Origin: Cyanobacteria bacterium RU_5_0
Lineage (GTDB): Bacteria > Cyanobacteriota > Cyanobacteriia > Elainellales > Elainellaceae
Reading direction: 5' to 3'
Assembly (NCBI GenBank): GCA_012033255.1
Contig: JAAUSF010000001.1
Location: 1-64,000 of the forward strand
Length of the DNA: 64,000 nucleotides
The translations under genes were made by a program, and so were the position numbers. Positions 8,023 to 16,656 of this stretch are shown here, piece by piece (position 1 is the stretch's first letter; each line of letters opens with the position of its first letter). The notes beneath the pieces are model-generated. The model saw only the letters and a list, made by a program, of their open reading frames with translations. It was not told where the DNA came from and made no database searches.

Positions 8023-8400
8023 TCACCTTTCGGTTGGAATCTGGACGTTATACGGGGGTTCAGTGGCTCTCAGGATGATGGCTTCTAGCTCCAATAGTAA
8101 CGCAGGGTTCTCCCAATGAGAAATTGTCTGCACTGCAATCCGAATGTCTTCATCGCTATATTTATCGAGCCATGCCCATAAAAAAGCCTTATGCCCACCG
8201 CTGAAGCGCCCTCGTAGACTCTTGGTTTTGCCGATGTAGAGCAACCCCTCCGTTTTATGCCGAATTGCATAGATACCAGGACGAGCAGGGATGTTAGCAA
8301 ACTCACGGCTCAGGGGCTGGCATTGCTCAAAGGGAATGAAGGCGATCGCATCCAGAATTTTCCGAGCTTGAGCTTGAAGTTCAGAATCACACACAAACAA
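8023..8400 (-). CDS. GIY-YIG nuclease family protein
   Basis: A protein of about 125 residues with a GIY-YIG fold in the centre: PGIYAIRHKTEGLLYIGKTK (about residues 39-58), followed by SLRGRFSGGH with the expected Arg and a C-terminal ELEAIILRATEPPYN, whose Glu is in the metal-binding position. Single-domain GIY-YIG proteins like this are common in cyanobacteria and mostly uncharacterised; a DNA-cleaving or repair role is possible. The start is uncertain: TTG 8400 or GTG 8394 are the candidates, and both lie inside the 40 bp leader duplicated from the RTX gene. The original 5' end of this gene may therefore have been replaced. Confidence 0.75.
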   Translation of the reverse strand: MFVCDSELQAQARKILDAIAFIPFEQCQPLSREFANIPARPGIYAIRHKTEGLLYIGKTKSLRGRFSGGHKAFLWAWLDKYSDEDIRIAVQTISHWENPALLLELEAIILRATEPPYNVQIPTER

Positions 8401-8428
8401 CAGACAACGGAGAAACCAAAATGGCTTT
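8389..8428. repeat. Duplicated leader and start region, copy 2
   Basis: An exact copy of 6606-6645. Here the leader overlaps the first codons of the GIY-YIG gene on the opposite strand. Confidence 0.9.
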
Positions 8429-9452
8429 GATTGTAGGTAAAGAATACGTCAATGATCTTCTGACCGGCACCGAATATGCCGATCGAATTCTCGGTTTAAG
8501 CGGTGATGATACGATCTTCGGTTTCGGTGGCAATGATACGGTCGAAGGTGGCTCAGGAAATGATCTCCTCGCTGATTATTTTTGGGATAGCAACGTAAGT
8601 AATGACTACTTTTACGGTGGTAGTGGGAATGACACCATCTACGCTGGCGCTGGAAATGACGCGATTTATGCAGGAGACCATCAAGACCTCCTCTATGGTG
8701 AGGCAGGAATCGACGTACTCTTGGGTGATGCTGGTAATGATACGCTCCATGGTGGAACTGAGAATGACTACCTCTATGGTGGTTTACAGGGTGACTATCT
8801 TTACGGTGAAGAGGGCAGTGACCTTCTTTCCGGTGAGGCGGGGGCAGATACCATTTATGGTGGCACAGGAAACGACTTTATCGATGGTGGTCAGAATGAG
8901 TCAGCCCCTGGATATAGCCACCTAACCGATAGGCTCTACGGTGAAGAAGGTCATGACTACATAGACGGTGGACATGGCAATGATGCTCTAGAGGGCGGTA
9001 GCGGTAATGACACCCTTTACGGAGATTTGGGAGACGACTACTCAAACCATAACAACGACCAACTGATCGGTGGATCGGGGAATGACTCTCTTTTAGGAGG
9101 AAACGGTAACGATCAGCTAGGTGGTTTTGACTATTGGATCTCAAACCCAAGTAATACGTCCCAAATCGATACTCTTGTCGGTGGGGGTGGATTGGATGCC
9201 TTCTGGATGGGTAAATCTGGTGCGACTGCTTACTTGGGGGCGAATAGCCATGCCATCATCCAAGATTTCAAAGCCTATGAAGGGGATTATGTTCTCGTAT
9301 CAGGAAGCAAGTGGGATTACTATCTGGTGCAAACGATGAGCGTGACTGGTTCTCAAGCGTATGACACGCAAATCATGCGAGGAAATGATTTAATTGGGAT
9401 CATTGCTGACAACATCAGCGTGAACATTAACAGCAATTTCCAAGGCTGGTAG
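8421..9452 (+). CDS. RTX (hemolysin-type) calcium-binding repeat protein, copy 2
   Basis: A 343-residue paralogue of the RTX protein at 6638. The first 70 residues are nearly the same (both begin MALIVG and share the TIFxxGGNDTVEGG stretch). The middle has more repeat units than copy 1, with GGTGND, YGEEGSD and similar nonapeptides to about residue 235. The last 90 residues are a non-repeat domain with the conserved SHAII, IMRGND and a terminal SNFQGW, like copy 1. No signal peptide is present; export by a type I system through the C-terminus is expected from the family. The copies arose by tandem duplication and have since diverged in repeat number. Confidence 0.85.
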   Translation: MALIVGKEYVNDLLTGTEYADRILGLSGDDTIFGFGGNDTVEGGSGNDLLADYFWDSNVSNDYFYGGSGNDTIYAGAGNDAIYAGDHQDLLYGEAGIDVLLGDAGNDTLHGGTENDYLYGGLQGDYLYGEEGSDLLSGEAGADTIYGGTGNDFIDGGQNESAPGYSHLTDRLYGEEGHDYIDGGHGNDALEGGSGNDTLYGDLGDDYSNHNNDQLIGGSGNDSLLGGNGNDQLGGFDYWISNPSNTSQIDTLVGGGGLDAFWMGKSGATAYLGANSHAIIQDFKAYEGDYVLVSGSKWDYYLVQTMSVTGSQAYDTQIMRGNDLIGIIADNISVNINSNFQGW

Positions 9453-9814
9453 TGATCGTTCCCATTCCATCGATATAGCTAGTACAATGCGGCGGAAGTT
9501 GAGCAACCGTAGTGCGGGCATCTTGCTCGCGACGTGAGCGTCTCGCTCACACTGCGAAATGGTTGATCGATTTATGCCTAGGTCTACTAGGTAGCCAGGT
9601 TAGGGTGGGCAATGCCCACCCTACTTTCAGGTTAGGAGATTTCCAACACAGAACTACCCACGATCGTAGGATGGGCAAAGGGTCTTGCCCGTGCCCATCG
9701 CCAGGAATCATGGCAGATAGACACGGATGCTAACGTTCAAACAGCGATGTCGGGCAAGTTTTGCAACTCAAAACTTAAACCTTAAAACTTAAACCTTAAA
9801 ACTGAGAATTGGTA
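9453..9814. repeat. Intergenic region with three dispersed repeat types
   Basis: No gene. It contains the perfect hairpin TAGGGTGGGC-AAT-GCCCACCCTA (9601-9623), a GTAGGATGGGCA...TGCCC motif (about 9666-9700), and heptamer arrays of TTAAACC/TTAAAAC (9771-9801) next to the carA stop. The same hairpin type occurs at 28807-28825 and 44953-44977. Confidence 0.75.
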
Positions 9815-10999
9815 TTAAACCTCGATCGCCTGCACTGGGTTCTGGGGATGGTTCTGGCGGTATTCGCGCATGGTTTGCACGAACTGTTCAAATAAATAAT
9901 CGGCATCATGCGGGCCGGGGCTGGCTTCGGGGTGATATTGCACCGAGAACAGTGGCAGCGATTTATGCTTCAATCCGGCGACGGTGCGATCGTTCAGATT
10001 CAAGTGCGTAATCTTGATTTCGGCATCGGAGAGGGAATCGGCATCGATCGCAAACCCATGATTCTGACTGGTGATTTCGATTTGCTGACTCAAGCCACAA
10101 GGCTGATTTAAGCCCCGATGTCCAAACTTGAGCTTGAAGGTATCTGCTCCCAGCGATAAGCCCAAAATCTGATGTCCCATGCAGATGCCAAACATCGGTT
10201 TTTGGCTGGTGAGCAAAACTTTCACTGTTTCAATGCCTTCGGTGACAGCCGCCGGATCGCCAGGTCCATTGGATAGAAAAATACCATCAGGATTGTACTT
10301 AAGAATCTCTTCCGGGGACGTATCGATCGGAACAACAATCACGCGACAGCCATAACTTGCCAACCGACGCAGAATATTGCGCTTCACGCCAAAGTCGATC
10401 GCCACCACAGTAAACGGCAGTTCTGATTCATCGGTCTTTGCAGTCGGATTGAATTCCCAAACCGAAGTCGTTGGGTCAACCCATTCGTAGATCTGTTTCG
10501 TCGATACTTCCTTAACCAGGTTTAATCCCGTCATGCTCGGTGCTTCCTGAATCTTGGTCAGCAAATCGATCGGGTCGAGAATTTCTGTGGAGATGGCTCC
10601 ATTCATCGCACCGATCGATCGAATCTTTCGAGTCAGGGCACGAGTGTCGATGCCATAAATGCCAGGAATGCGGTATTGCTTCAGATAGTCCGATAAGGAC
10701 TGTGTAGAGCGCCAGTTACTCGGACGGTGACAGATATTGCGAGCGATCATGCCTCGAATTTGCGGACGTGCAGACTCCTCATCATCCGGATTGACGCCCG
10801 TATTTCCCAACTCTGGATAGGTGAATGTCACAATTTGCCCTAGATAGCTTGGATCAGTCAACACTTCTTGATAACCTGTCATGCCTGTGTTGAACACAAC
10901 TTCGCCAATGACTGTGCCAGACGCACCAAACGACCAGCCTTTATACGCCGTTCCATCCGCCAACATGAGCAGAGCAGGTTGGGCACCAGAATACACCAT
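9815..10999 (-). CDS. carA: Carbamoyl-phosphate synthase small subunit
   Basis: A 394-residue glutaminase subunit that releases ammonia from glutamine for the large subunit CarB, feeding arginine and pyrimidine synthesis. The N-terminal CarA domain carries [19 protein letters not shown] and [16 protein letters not shown]. The C-terminal class I glutamine amidotransferase domain has the nucleophile in [13 protein letters not shown] and the His/Glu pair in [11 protein letters not shown]. Length is normal. ATG 10999 is preceded by GGAAGGGG on its own strand. carB is not adjacent, which is common in cyanobacteria. Confidence 0.97.
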   Translation of the reverse strand: MVYSGAQPALLMLADGTAYKGWSFGASGTVIGEVVFNTGMTGYQEVLTDPSYLGQIVTFTYPELGNTGVNPDDEESARPQIRGMIARNICHRPSNWRSTQSLSDYLKQYRIPGIYGIDTRALTRKIRSIGAMNGAISTEILDPIDLLTKIQEAPSMTGLNLVKEVSTKQIYEWVDPTTSVWEFNPTAKTDESELPFTVVAIDFGVKRNILRRLASYGCRVIVVPIDTSPEEILKYNPDGIFLSNGPGDPAAVTEGIETVKVLLTSQKPMFGICMGHQILGLSLGADTFKLKFGHRGLNQPCGLSQQIEITSQNHGFAIDADSLSDAEIKITHLNLNDRTVAGLKHKSLPLFSVQYHPEASPGPHDADYLFEQFVQTMREYRQNHPQNPVQAIEV

Positions 11000-11213
11000 A
11001 GAACCCCTTCCATGATTAACTAAGCGCCTTCTATCCTACGACTGGATCGAGAAGATGAGTAGTCTAATGGGTGACGGATTGGGGAAGAGGGGGGGTGGGG
11101 GTAATTTCTAGCATTGATATTAAGCCTGCTCGAATTCAGAACTTTTTCGAGTAGGGTGAGTATGGCGTAGATTGATTAATCCAACGTAATCCCGTTAGTG
11201 AAGGGGAAAACCT
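11000..11213. promoter_or_regulatory. Divergent region between carA and the FKBP gene
   Basis: A 214 bp region between divergent genes, with a G-run (about 11086-11101) and no recognisable operator. It must contain both promoters. Confidence 0.35.
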
Positions 11214-11642
11214 ATGACACAAGCAAAACAGGGTGATACTGTCACCGTGCATTACATTGGTAAGTTGGAAGATGGCACGATCTTCGATTCTTCAGATGGA
11301 CGTGAACCGCTACAGTTTGATATTGGTAGTGGCAATTTGATTCCTGGATTTGAGCAAGCGGTGGTAGGTATGAGTCCAGGGGAGTCGAAGACGACAAAGA
11401 TTCCTGCGGATGAGGCATATGGCCCTTATTATGAGGAGCGAGTGTTGGTGGTCGATCGCGAACAGATCCCACCGGAACTCCCTGTAGATGTGGGTGCAGA
11501 GCTACAGATTCAACAGCAAGAAGGTCTATCAATTCCTGTCATTGTGACAGAAGTGACTGATTCGACGATTACGCTGGATGCCAATCATCCGTTAGCTGGA
11601 GAAGATCTGACTTTCGAGATTCAACTAGTGGCGATCACCTAA
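11214..11642 (+). CDS. FKBP-type peptidyl-prolyl isomerase, SlyD-like
   Basis: A 142-residue cytoplasmic FKBP-type prolyl isomerase. The N-terminal half has the FKBP core (GDTVTVHYIGKLEDGTIFDSS and IPGFEQAVVGM). The insert between about residues 70 and 125 is an insert-in-flap chaperone domain as in SlyD, with the conserved DEAYGPYYEERV entry and the ANHPLAGEDLTFEI exit. The C-terminal His/Cys-rich metal-binding tail of E. coli SlyD is absent, which places it with the tail-less SlyD/SlpA-like group. A good ribosome binding site (AAGGGG) precedes ATG 11214. It is probably a folding helper with no pathway link to its neighbours. Confidence 0.9.
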   Translation: MTQAKQGDTVTVHYIGKLEDGTIFDSSDGREPLQFDIGSGNLIPGFEQAVVGMSPGESKTTKIPADEAYGPYYEERVLVVDREQIPPELPVDVGAELQIQQQEGLSIPVIVTEVTDSTITLDANHPLAGEDLTFEIQLVAIT

Positions 11643-11792
11643 AATGTTGGTATAGAATCCTTCAACTCAGGCGAGTCGCCTGTGCTATGAAGAAAAATCT
11701 ACGGCTTGAACGGTAGTATGGGCATCTTGCCTGCAAAGGTTTCGATTACTGGTCGATCGAATGCCGATGAAGTAGAGGATGTATGCCAGTAA

Positions 11793-14111
11793 ATGATGCA
11801 GTCATTGTCACAACCCATTGCCCAAGATCTTGTCTTCATTGGTGGAGGTCATAGTCACGCGATCGCCCTTAAGCAGCTTGGCATGGAACCGCTGCCTGGA
11901 GTCCGAGTTACCTTGATCACGGATGTGTCTCATACGCCGTATTCAGGGATGCTGCCAGGATATGTTGCAGGATTATATGATTTTGATGATTGCCATATCG
12001 ATCTACGACCTTTGAGTCAATTTGCTCAAGCCCATATGATCGTCGATCGCGCTATTGGGCTTGATTTAGATAACAACCGAGTGCAATTGGCAAATCATCC
12101 ATCCATTGCTTTTGACCTCCTCTCAATCGACATTGGCAGCACTCCCACCGATGTCTCTGTGACTGGAGCCTCAGAGTATGCAATTCCTGTAAAGCCGATC
12201 GCCCAATTTTTGCGCTACTGGGATCAGGTCGTTGCGAGTGTGATCCAAAATCCAGAGCGACCCATTCGGGTCGCGATCGTGGGTGGAGGAGCCGGTGGCG
12301 TTGAGTTAACCTTGGCGATTCAGTCACGGCTTAGCGACATTTATCGAAATGTTCAACTGCCCGATCGCCATCTAGAAATTCATTTGTTGCATCGGGGTTG
12401 CCACCTGATTCCAGAGCGAAACGCTTGGGTTGGCGATCGCTTGCAGCAACTCCTGCTCCGTCGAGATGTGTGTCTGCATCTTGGAGAAACAGTCTCCTCG
12501 ATCGAGCCATCTGAAGGGATAACGACAGGAGGAGATCAGGAGAAGTTGCTTCGCTGTAAATCAGGGTTGACGATCGCCTGTGATTATGTGTTTTGGGTGA
12601 CACAAGCATCGGCTGCATCATGGCTGCGGGAATCGGGTCTGGCAACAGACGATCGCGGTTTTATTCAGGTTAGCGAGACGCTCCGGTCGGTTTCTCATCC
12701 GCAGGTGTTCGCCGCAGGTGACGTTGCCACAATGGTCAAACATCCGCGCCCTAAAGCGGGTGTGTTTGCTGTTCGGCAAGGAACGCCGCTGGTGCAAAAT
12801 TTGCGTCGAGTATTGTTGGATCAATCACCTCGTTCATTTGTGCCTCAGAAAGAATTTCTGATTTTGATTGGCACAGGCGATCGTTCAGCCATTGCCTCTC
12901 GCAGCACATTTGGTTTCGGTCCTCATCCCCTCATTTGGCGCTGGAAAGACTGGATCGATCGCCAGTTTATGATAAAGTTCAGCAACTTAAAACCAATGAC
13001 AGCACCAGATTCTGCAACAGATCTGTCATTCACACACTCAAAACTCAAAACTCAAAACCCCTCCCCTCCCACCATGCGCTGCGCGGGCTGTGGTTCCAAG
13101 GTTGGCAGTTCCGTACTGACGCGGGTTTTGACTCGAATTAAGCAGGAACAATGCGCGGCTGAGCGAGAGGATGTTTTAATTGGGCTGGATGATGCAGATG
13201 ATGCGGCAGTGGTTAAGGTGCCGGTGGGGCAGGTGATGGTGCAGACGATCGACTATTTCCCTGCCCTGATTAATGATCCGTTCTTGTTTGGGCAAATTGC
13301 CGCCAATCACTGTCTAAGTGATATTTTTGCGATGGGAGCCGCGCCGCAGAGTGGGTTGGCGATCGCGACGCTTCCGTATGCTGTAGAAACCAAATTGGAG
13401 GAAACGCTCTATCAATTGCTGTCTGGCGCAGTAAACGTTTTGAACCAAGTGAATGCCTCGCTGATTGGTGGACACACGATTGAAGGATCTGAGCTTGCCC
13501 TCGGACTTGCCTGCAACGGGTTAGCGACGGTCGATCGGCTCTGGCGCAAGAGGGGTATGGTACCCGGACAAGTACTGATTCTGACGAAAGCCTTGGGAAC
13601 CGGAATCCTGTTTGCGGCGGATATGCGGCTGAAGGCAAAGGGACGCTGGATTGAAGACGCGATTCGATCGATGATCCTGTCCAACCAAGCCGCCGTTGTC
13701 TCTCTTCGGGAACACCAAACAACCGCTTGTACTGATGTCACAGGATTTGGTTTACTCGGACATTTGCTGGAAATGGTGAACGCATCAAGGGTCGCAGTCG
13801 AACTCAATCTAAATGCAATTCCAGCGTTAGATGGCACTAAAGAAACCATTCAGCAAGGGATTCATAGTTCGCTATATCCGCAAAATTTATCTGCTGCTCG
13901 TTCTATTGCGAATTTGGCAAACGTGCGCGATCGTCCTCTCTATCCTATTTTGTTTGATCCTCAAACCTCCGGTGGCTTACTAGCGGCTGTTCCTGGCGAT
14001 CGGGCTGAAGCTTGCCTTGCGGCTCTGCAATCACAAGGATATTCACAAAGTCGAATTATCGGTCGGGTTCTTCCGCAGCGTGGAGAGCGATCCATCTTAA
14101 TTCAAGAATGA
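11793..14111 (+). CDS. selD: FAD-dependent dehydrogenase / selenide, water dikinase fusion (SelD)
   Basis: A 772-residue two-domain protein. Residues about 10-385 form a pyridine-nucleotide-disulfide-type oxidoreductase: FIGGGHSHAIALKQL for FAD, VAIVGGGAGGVELTLAI for NAD(P)H, and VFAAGDVA for the second FAD contact. Residues about 425-772 are selenophosphate synthase (SelD), which makes selenophosphate from selenide and ATP. RCAGCGSK holds the equivalent of the essential E. coli Cys17, while Cys19 is replaced by Ser; the Asp metal ligands of GLDDADDAAV are intact. The fused dehydrogenase may supply reduced selenium, as proposed for this known fusion class. The linker is encoded partly by a CTCAAAA simple repeat. 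The likely client is MnmH at 51416-52471. Start: ATG 11793 or the next codon. Confidence 0.95.
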   Translation: MMQSLSQPIAQDLVFIGGGHSHAIALKQLGMEPLPGVRVTLITDVSHTPYSGMLPGYVAGLYDFDDCHIDLRPLSQFAQAHMIVDRAIGLDLDNNRVQLANHPSIAFDLLSIDIGSTPTDVSVTGASEYAIPVKPIAQFLRYWDQVVASVIQNPERPIRVAIVGGGAGGVELTLAIQSRLSDIYRNVQLPDRHLEIHLLHRGCHLIPERNAWVGDRLQQLLLRRDVCLHLGETVSSIEPSEGITTGGDQEKLLRCKSGLTIACDYVFWVTQASAASWLRESGLATDDRGFIQVSETLRSVSHPQVFAAGDVATMVKHPRPKAGVFAVRQGTPLVQNLRRVLLDQSPRSFVPQKEFLILIGTGDRSAIASRSTFGFGPHPLIWRWKDWIDRQFMIKFSNLKPMTAPDSATDLSFTHSKLKTQNPSPPTMRCAGCGSKVGSSVLTRVLTRIKQEQCAAEREDVLIGLDDADDAAVVKVPVGQVMVQTIDYFPALINDPFLFGQIAANHCLSDIFAMGAAPQSGLAIATLPYAVETKLEETLYQLLSGAVNVLNQVNASLIGGHTIEGSELALGLACNGLATVDRLWRKRGMVPGQVLILTKALGTGILFAADMRLKAKGRWIEDAIRSMILSNQAAVVSLREHQTTACTDVTGFGLLGHLLEMVNASRVAVELNLNAIPALDGTKETIQQGIHSSLYPQNLSAARSIANLANVRDRPLYPILFDPQTSGGLLAAVPGDRAEACLAALQSQGYSQSRIIGRVLPQRGERSILIQE
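13036..13058. repeat. CTCAAAA heptamer repeat inside the selD interdomain linker
   Basis: A run of CTCAAAA heptamers, like the intergenic ones at 2985-3000 and 9765-9801, is read in frame and encodes part of the linker (SKLKTQN). It lies between the dehydrogenase and SelD domains. Confidence 0.75.
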
Positions 14112-14195
14112 ACATTACCTTCAAAGTGCAAACAGATTCTCTACCACGATCGCACTAACAGAACTATCCATACCTGCCAAAACTTGATGCCCACT

Positions 14196-14393
14196 CTAAT
14201 CAACCTCATCCAACCGATCGAGGTTAAATTTTTCAACAATTTCTTTTTGCTCTGATTCAGCCAACCAATGATCGATCGCCTCATTCACGATCGCATTAAC
14301 TGAAGAGTCTTTGATACCTGCGATCGCTTTGAGCAAACGATCTTTATCCTCAGTGATGTAAACCCTAATCTGTGGTTTAGCTGGTTTTGGCAC
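14196..14393 (-). CDS. Ribbon-helix-helix-like small protein
   Basis: A 65-residue protein that looks like a ribbon-helix-helix DNA-binding protein. A beta strand with alternating basic residues (PQIRVYITEDKDRLLKAI) is followed by a turn and a second helix (SVNAIVNEAIDHWLAESEQ). CopG/Arc-type proteins of this size act as antitoxins or small repressors. No toxin gene is beside it, so a solitary regulator is also possible. A short C-terminal tail is acidic (DRLDEVD). Neighbours are selD upstream and a small open frame on the opposite strand. Confidence 0.65.
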   Translation of the reverse strand: MPKPAKPQIRVYITEDKDRLLKAIAGIKDSSVNAIVNEAIDHWLAESEQKEIVEKFNLDRLDEVD

Positions 14394-14554
14394 TATCTTG
14401 ATTGTGTTTACGGCAATTTACTTATGTTCCTTGGTTTAATACTACAAATCTAGAGATATTGCCTTATAAAGGCTATTGCCGTATTATTAGTAGCAACACA
14501 AAAACACCTAGAACCCTTGGGATATCTGGGCTAGTTTTCTATGGAGTTTAAAGT

Positions 14555-14683
14555 ATGGTCACACTTTCCGATGATGAAGTAGCTCTAATTAGAGCCATCC
14601 TGACTGCACTTAGGGCGATCAAGGTTCGCGACATTGATAAAGCTCTCGTCATCCTGTCTAAAGGCGATCGCAGAGATAAATAG
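14555..14683 (+). CDS. Possible 42-residue small protein
   Basis: A short frame beginning MVTLSDDEVALIRAILTAL and ending in KGDRRDK. The predicted peptide is one amphipathic helix rich in Leu, Ile and Ala, followed by a basic tail. It lies alone, divergent from the ribbon-helix-helix gene and before the AI-2E family gene. No clear ribosome binding site is seen. I do not recognise it, and it may be fortuitous. Confidence 0.3.
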   Translation: MVTLSDDEVALIRAILTALRAIKVRDIDKALVILSKGDRRDK

Positions 14684-14695
14684 CAGAGATAAATA
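14670..14695. repeat. 13 bp tandem direct repeat GCAGAGATAAATA
   Basis: Two adjacent perfect copies of a 13 bp unit cover the stop codon of the possible 42-residue frame. Confidence 0.8.
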
Positions 14696-14854
14696 GTGTT
14701 AGTCTGAAACGATTCGCAAGCCTTGATCAGCGTCAACGCTCGCCTCTAAGAGAGGTGATTTCGGCTTTTAGAGGGATGAAATTGAGGCAAAAGATTGATA
14801 TTCTGCTAAGCAATTTCACAAGCCGCAATGTCATCCGCCTGAGAAGGATATTTT

Positions 14855-15877
14855 ATGAAAGTGGGCTGGCTCGGTATACTGGCACTATTAGTCTCGCTTT
14901 ATATCCTGTGGCGCATTCGTCAGGTATTGCTGTTGCTGCTAGTGGCGATCGTTCTGGCAACCACACTCAACCGGTTAGTGCAACGTCTGCAAAAATTTGG
15001 GGTCGATCGTGGTTCGGCAGTTAGCATCGCTATTCTTTCTTTTTTCATCTTAGTGACTAGTTTTATCGGATTAGTTGTCCCTCCTTTCGTCGAGGAATCA
15101 CAAAAATTTGTTGCTCTGTTTCCTGAGATAATTAACGAGGCAGAAACTCAATTAGAAGGGTTAAAAATTCGCATTCCAGGGCAATGGGCAGAAGATATCC
15201 AGCTAATGGAATTGTTAGTTCAACAGAGTCAGCCTTTAGTAAAACATATTTTTGATCACGTCTTTCTCTGGATTTCTGATTTACTTTCAATCATTCTAAA
15301 GCTGGTATTGGTGCTGGTTTTAACCGTTATGCTGTTAGCCAATCCTCAACAATATCGCCAGCCTTTTATCCGGCTTTTTCCTGCCTTTTATCGTTCACGA
15401 GTGAATGACATTCTCACTCAATGTGAAACTGATTTGGGAGGCTGGATGACAGCAACATTCATCACAATGGTAGTAATATCTCTGTTGAGTGGGTTAGGAC
15501 TATGGATATTAGGAGTACCCCTTGGATTGTCAAGTGCATTGTGGGCAGGCTTTTGTGAACTGATTCCTAACATTGGCTATATCGCAGCAATGTTTCCACC
15601 ATTGGCGATCGCCCTACTGGATGCTCCGTGGAAAGCACTGCCGATCGCCGGACTTTACTTTCTGATTCAACAGCTTGAAAGTTATGTGATTGTGCCTTGG
15701 GTCATGAAAGAACATGTGTCTCTGCCGCCCGCTATTACACTGCTTTCTCAAATTGTATTTGCGACTTTTTTTGGCGTGATAGGGCTATTTTTGGCATTAC
15801 CGTTAGTGATTATTACTAAAATTTGGATACGCGAAGCTTTGGTGAAAGATGTCTTTGACCAATGGCAACAGCCTTGA
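14855..15877 (+). CDS. AI-2E family (PerM-like) membrane transporter
   Basis: A 340-residue polytopic membrane protein of the AI-2 exporter/PerM family. About seven hydrophobic segments are visible: a pair at residues 5-40 (LLALLVSLYILWRIRQVLLLLL-type), one at about 55-80, one at about 145-170 (LILKLVLVLVLTVMLLA region), and a cluster from 205 to 330. The family signature is seen in GLWILGVPLGLSSALWAGFC and the E-I-P-NIGYIAA segment, with a final FGVIGLFLALPLVII helix. Family members export autoinducer-2, couple sodium or protons, or have unknown substrates, so substrate assignment is not possible. AGAAGGA precedes ATG 14855. It converges with the SufR-like gene 26 bp downstream. Confidence 0.9.
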   Translation: MKVGWLGILALLVSLYILWRIRQVLLLLLVAIVLATTLNRLVQRLQKFGVDRGSAVSIAILSFFILVTSFIGLVVPPFVEESQKFVALFPEIINEAETQLEGLKIRIPGQWAEDIQLMELLVQQSQPLVKHIFDHVFLWISDLLSIILKLVLVLVLTVMLLANPQQYRQPFIRLFPAFYRSRVNDILTQCETDLGGWMTATFITMVVISLLSGLGLWILGVPLGLSSALWAGFCELIPNIGYIAAMFPPLAIALLDAPWKALPIAGLYFLIQQLESYVIVPWVMKEHVSLPPAITLLSQIVFATFFGVIGLFLALPLVIITKIWIREALVKDVFDQWQQP

Positions 15878-15903
15878 TGGGTTGCCGTAATAAGCATCAC
15901 CCA

Positions 15904-16578
15904 TTACCGATTACCAAGCAATTCGACAGAATAAAACACTCGATAGACGCAGCGCCGTTCACCTGCAATGATGTGTTCCTTCCGCTCAACGATCGCCTCT
16001 TCTCCCAAGATGGCTTGGAACATTTCTAATTCTTTTGCACAAAGTCCTATGCAAGCGGTTGCTGCTGCACAAATGGGACAGTGATTTTCAATAAGTAAGA
16101 ATGAACCATCCGCTAATGGTTGAATTTCTGCCATGTATCCTTCATCGGTTCGGATGGCGGCTAAAATTTCCAATCGCTGTTGCAATGATTCTAAGTCCGT
16201 CATTTGGGCGTGATATGCCGCAATTTGTTGCTGAGTTCTGATGTCTAAGAGACGATCGAGTCCAGCTTCCCCAAATGCTTCCTTCACTAAATGGATTAAG
16301 CTCAACGTTAATTCAGCATAGCCATCCGGAAACAGGCGATCGGCAGCAGGCGTCAATTCCCAGATCTTAGCTGGACGCCCCATCGATCGCGGTTCTTCTG
16401 AGTAAGTGACTAACCCCTGTTTTTGCAGTTCATACAAATGCTGACGCACTGCCATTGCAGTCACTTTTAAGCGAACAGACAATGCCAACGCATCTGTGGG
16501 TCCTTCTTGTTTCAGGAGCTTAACGATAGCGCGACGAGTGCGAACGACTGTTGATTGATCGGTTGCTTTAATTCCCAT
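15904..16578 (-). CDS. SufR-like iron-sulfur winged-helix repressor
   Basis: A 224-residue transcription factor of the SufR/DeoR type. The N-terminal winged helix (about residues 12-75) has ALALSVRLKVTAMAVRQHLY as recognition helix and a wing with EEPRSMGRPAKIWELT. The C-terminal part carries the cysteine cluster ENHCPICAAATACIGLC and a further Cys in GERRCVYRV, which in SufR bind a 4Fe-4S cluster. SufR represses the sufBCDS operon and itself and is normally divergent from sufB. Here the divergent gene is a small unknown protein and no suf genes follow, so this may be the true SufR displaced from its operon or a paralogue with other targets. A 5 bp inverted repeat upstream may be its operator. 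Confidence 0.82.
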   Translation of the reverse strand: MGIKATDQSTVVRTRRAIVKLLKQEGPTDALALSVRLKVTAMAVRQHLYELQKQGLVTYSEEPRSMGRPAKIWELTPAADRLFPDGYAELTLSLIHLVKEAFGEAGLDRLLDIRTQQQIAAYHAQMTDLESLQQRLEILAAIRTDEGYMAEIQPLADGSFLLIENHCPICAAATACIGLCAKELEMFQAILGEEAIVERKEHIIAGERRCVYRVFYSVELLGNR

Positions 16579-16613
16579 AGCAACAAAATAAAGAAAAGTC
16601 TTTACGAAGTCAA

Positions 16614-16627
16614 CTTACCCTTGTAAG
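16614..16627. promoter_or_regulatory. Inverted repeat CTTAC-CCTT-GTAAG in SufR-like divergent promoter
   Basis: A perfect 5 bp inverted repeat with a 4 bp spacer in the 78 bp space between the SufR-like gene and the divergent small gene. It is well placed for autoregulation of both genes. It does not match the CAAC-N6-GTTG box I recall for SufR, so binding is only inferred. Confidence 0.4.
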
Positions 16628-16656
16628 CTCTATCTTATAAAGAAAACACTTTAAAA

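Noticed and set aside
8602-8925. A 107-codon frame overlapping the second RTX gene
   Set aside because: Met/Thr-rich frame created by the repetitive GGTGGxAATGA codons of the RTX repeats.
14196-14683. Toxin-antitoxin module made of the ribbon-helix-helix gene and the 42-codon frame
   Set aside because: The two are divergent, 160 bp apart, and the short frame does not resemble any toxin.
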